This document shows, piece by piece, positions 21,804-22,052 of a DNA stretch of 22,052 nt. Position numbers and translations under genes: made by a program. The DNA is from a virus. The notes below the pieces were generated by a model, which was given only the letters and a program-made list of their open reading frames with translations, was not told the origin of the DNA and ran no database searches. Where the stretch lies: positions 1 through 22,052 of IMG/VR virus record IMGVR_UViG_3300035698_003704. One strand, written 5' to 3'. Every line of letters starts with the position of its first letter. Positions within the stretch are counted from its first letter, which is position 1.

Positions 21804-21834
21804 AATAAAATAGGTTAATCCATGATCGTTTTAT

Positions 21835-21863
21835 ATATTAAGACTATCTGAGTTTTTTCGCAA
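21835..21863 (-). promoter_or_regulatory. Candidate promoter before the protease/capsid genes
   Basis: In the 60-base gap after the minor head protein stop, the minus strand carries TTGCGA (21858-21863), a 17-base spacer and TAATAT (21835-21840), four matches each to the sigma70 boxes. It could boost capsid transcription. The AT-rich context makes chance matches likely. Confidence 0.3.
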
Positions 21864-22052
21864 CTAAAAACTATTGGAATTCACAACTCCAATACTGATT
21901 GCCTGTACATCAGATTCGTCAAAGACCGGCACAACTGCACATCTACAGTTTGGATGAATAGGAGGATAAACGGCATTGTCATCAACTTTGTAAGGATTCT
22001 CAGACGCAAGCTCCATACAAACAGGGCATGCGTCCATTGCTGGAAGTAAAGC
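21864..22052 (-). CDS. Minor head protein C-terminus (Mu F / SPP1 gp7-like), partial
   Basis: The last 62 codons of a gene enter from the right edge and end in TAG at 21864. The sequence has DACPVCMELA, then PPIHPNCRCAVVPVFDES. This spacing (a CxxC pair, about 20-25 residues, HPNCRC) is the C-terminal signature of Mu-F / SPP1-gp7-like head morphogenesis proteins, which enter the prohead with the portal in small numbers. The Cys/His arrangement suggests a small metal site. In such phages portal and terminase genes lie further upstream, outside this window. The N-terminal part is not visible. Confidence 0.85.
   Translation of the reverse strand, partial: ALLPAMDACPVCMELASENPYKVDDNAVYPPIHPNCRCAVVPVFDESDVQAISIGVVNSNSF

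Overview
The window is the late structural and lysis region of a tailed double-stranded DNA phage or prophage with siphovirus-type morphology and an HK97-fold capsid. Every gene supported here lies on the minus strand, so transcription runs from high to low coordinates. The DNA is AT-rich and genes are tightly packed. Three convincing genes end in TGA, two of them inside ATGA start/stop overlaps, so the standard bacterial code applies. Terminase, portal, replication and lysogeny genes are not in view.

Head and connector block (22052 to about 16600): the end of a Mu-F/SPP1-gp7-like minor head protein; a 581-residue XkdF-like prohead protease with a scaffold-like C-terminus; the major capsid protein; a gp6-like head-tail connector; two small proteins, one DUF5659-like; a head-closure protein; an HK97-gp10-like protein; and a tail terminator. 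Tail block (16573 to 5304): tail tube protein; tail assembly chaperone with a -1 frameshift extension (G/GT type); a 1469-residue tape measure; distal tail protein; a tail hub protein; and a 1130-residue receptor-binding fibre that combines seven propeller-like repeats of about 51 residues with a polyglycine-rich domain.

Host-interaction and lysis block (5302 to 497): a small unknown protein, a four-helix holin-like protein, a polysaccharide pyruvyl transferase, a GT4 glycosyltransferase, an acidic protein, a two-helix membrane protein (second holin candidate) and a zinc amidase carrying a C-terminal SLH domain. In cellular bacteria SLH domains bind pyruvylated secondary cell wall polymer made by CsaB-type pyruvyl transferases. 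A CsaB-like enzyme, a glycosyltransferase and an SLH-tagged lysin in one phage cluster therefore suggest that the phage remodels the polymer its own lysin binds. This is an inference and the most interesting biology here.

Left of the amidase (496 to 1), two sigma70-like promoters flank an apparent structured small RNA of about 105 nt with a tRNA-D-arm-like element and its own terminator. A further short gene runs off the left edge and may be leaderless.

Almost no start codon has a Shine-Dalgarno sequence. About a third of starts instead have a TWAACC motif, mostly 9-12 nt upstream. With the SLH/pyruvyl chemistry and canonical promoters, this points to an S-layer-bearing host that relies little on Shine-Dalgarno pairing. 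Some candidate-phylum (Patescibacteria) lineages would fit, but the sequence does not settle the host.
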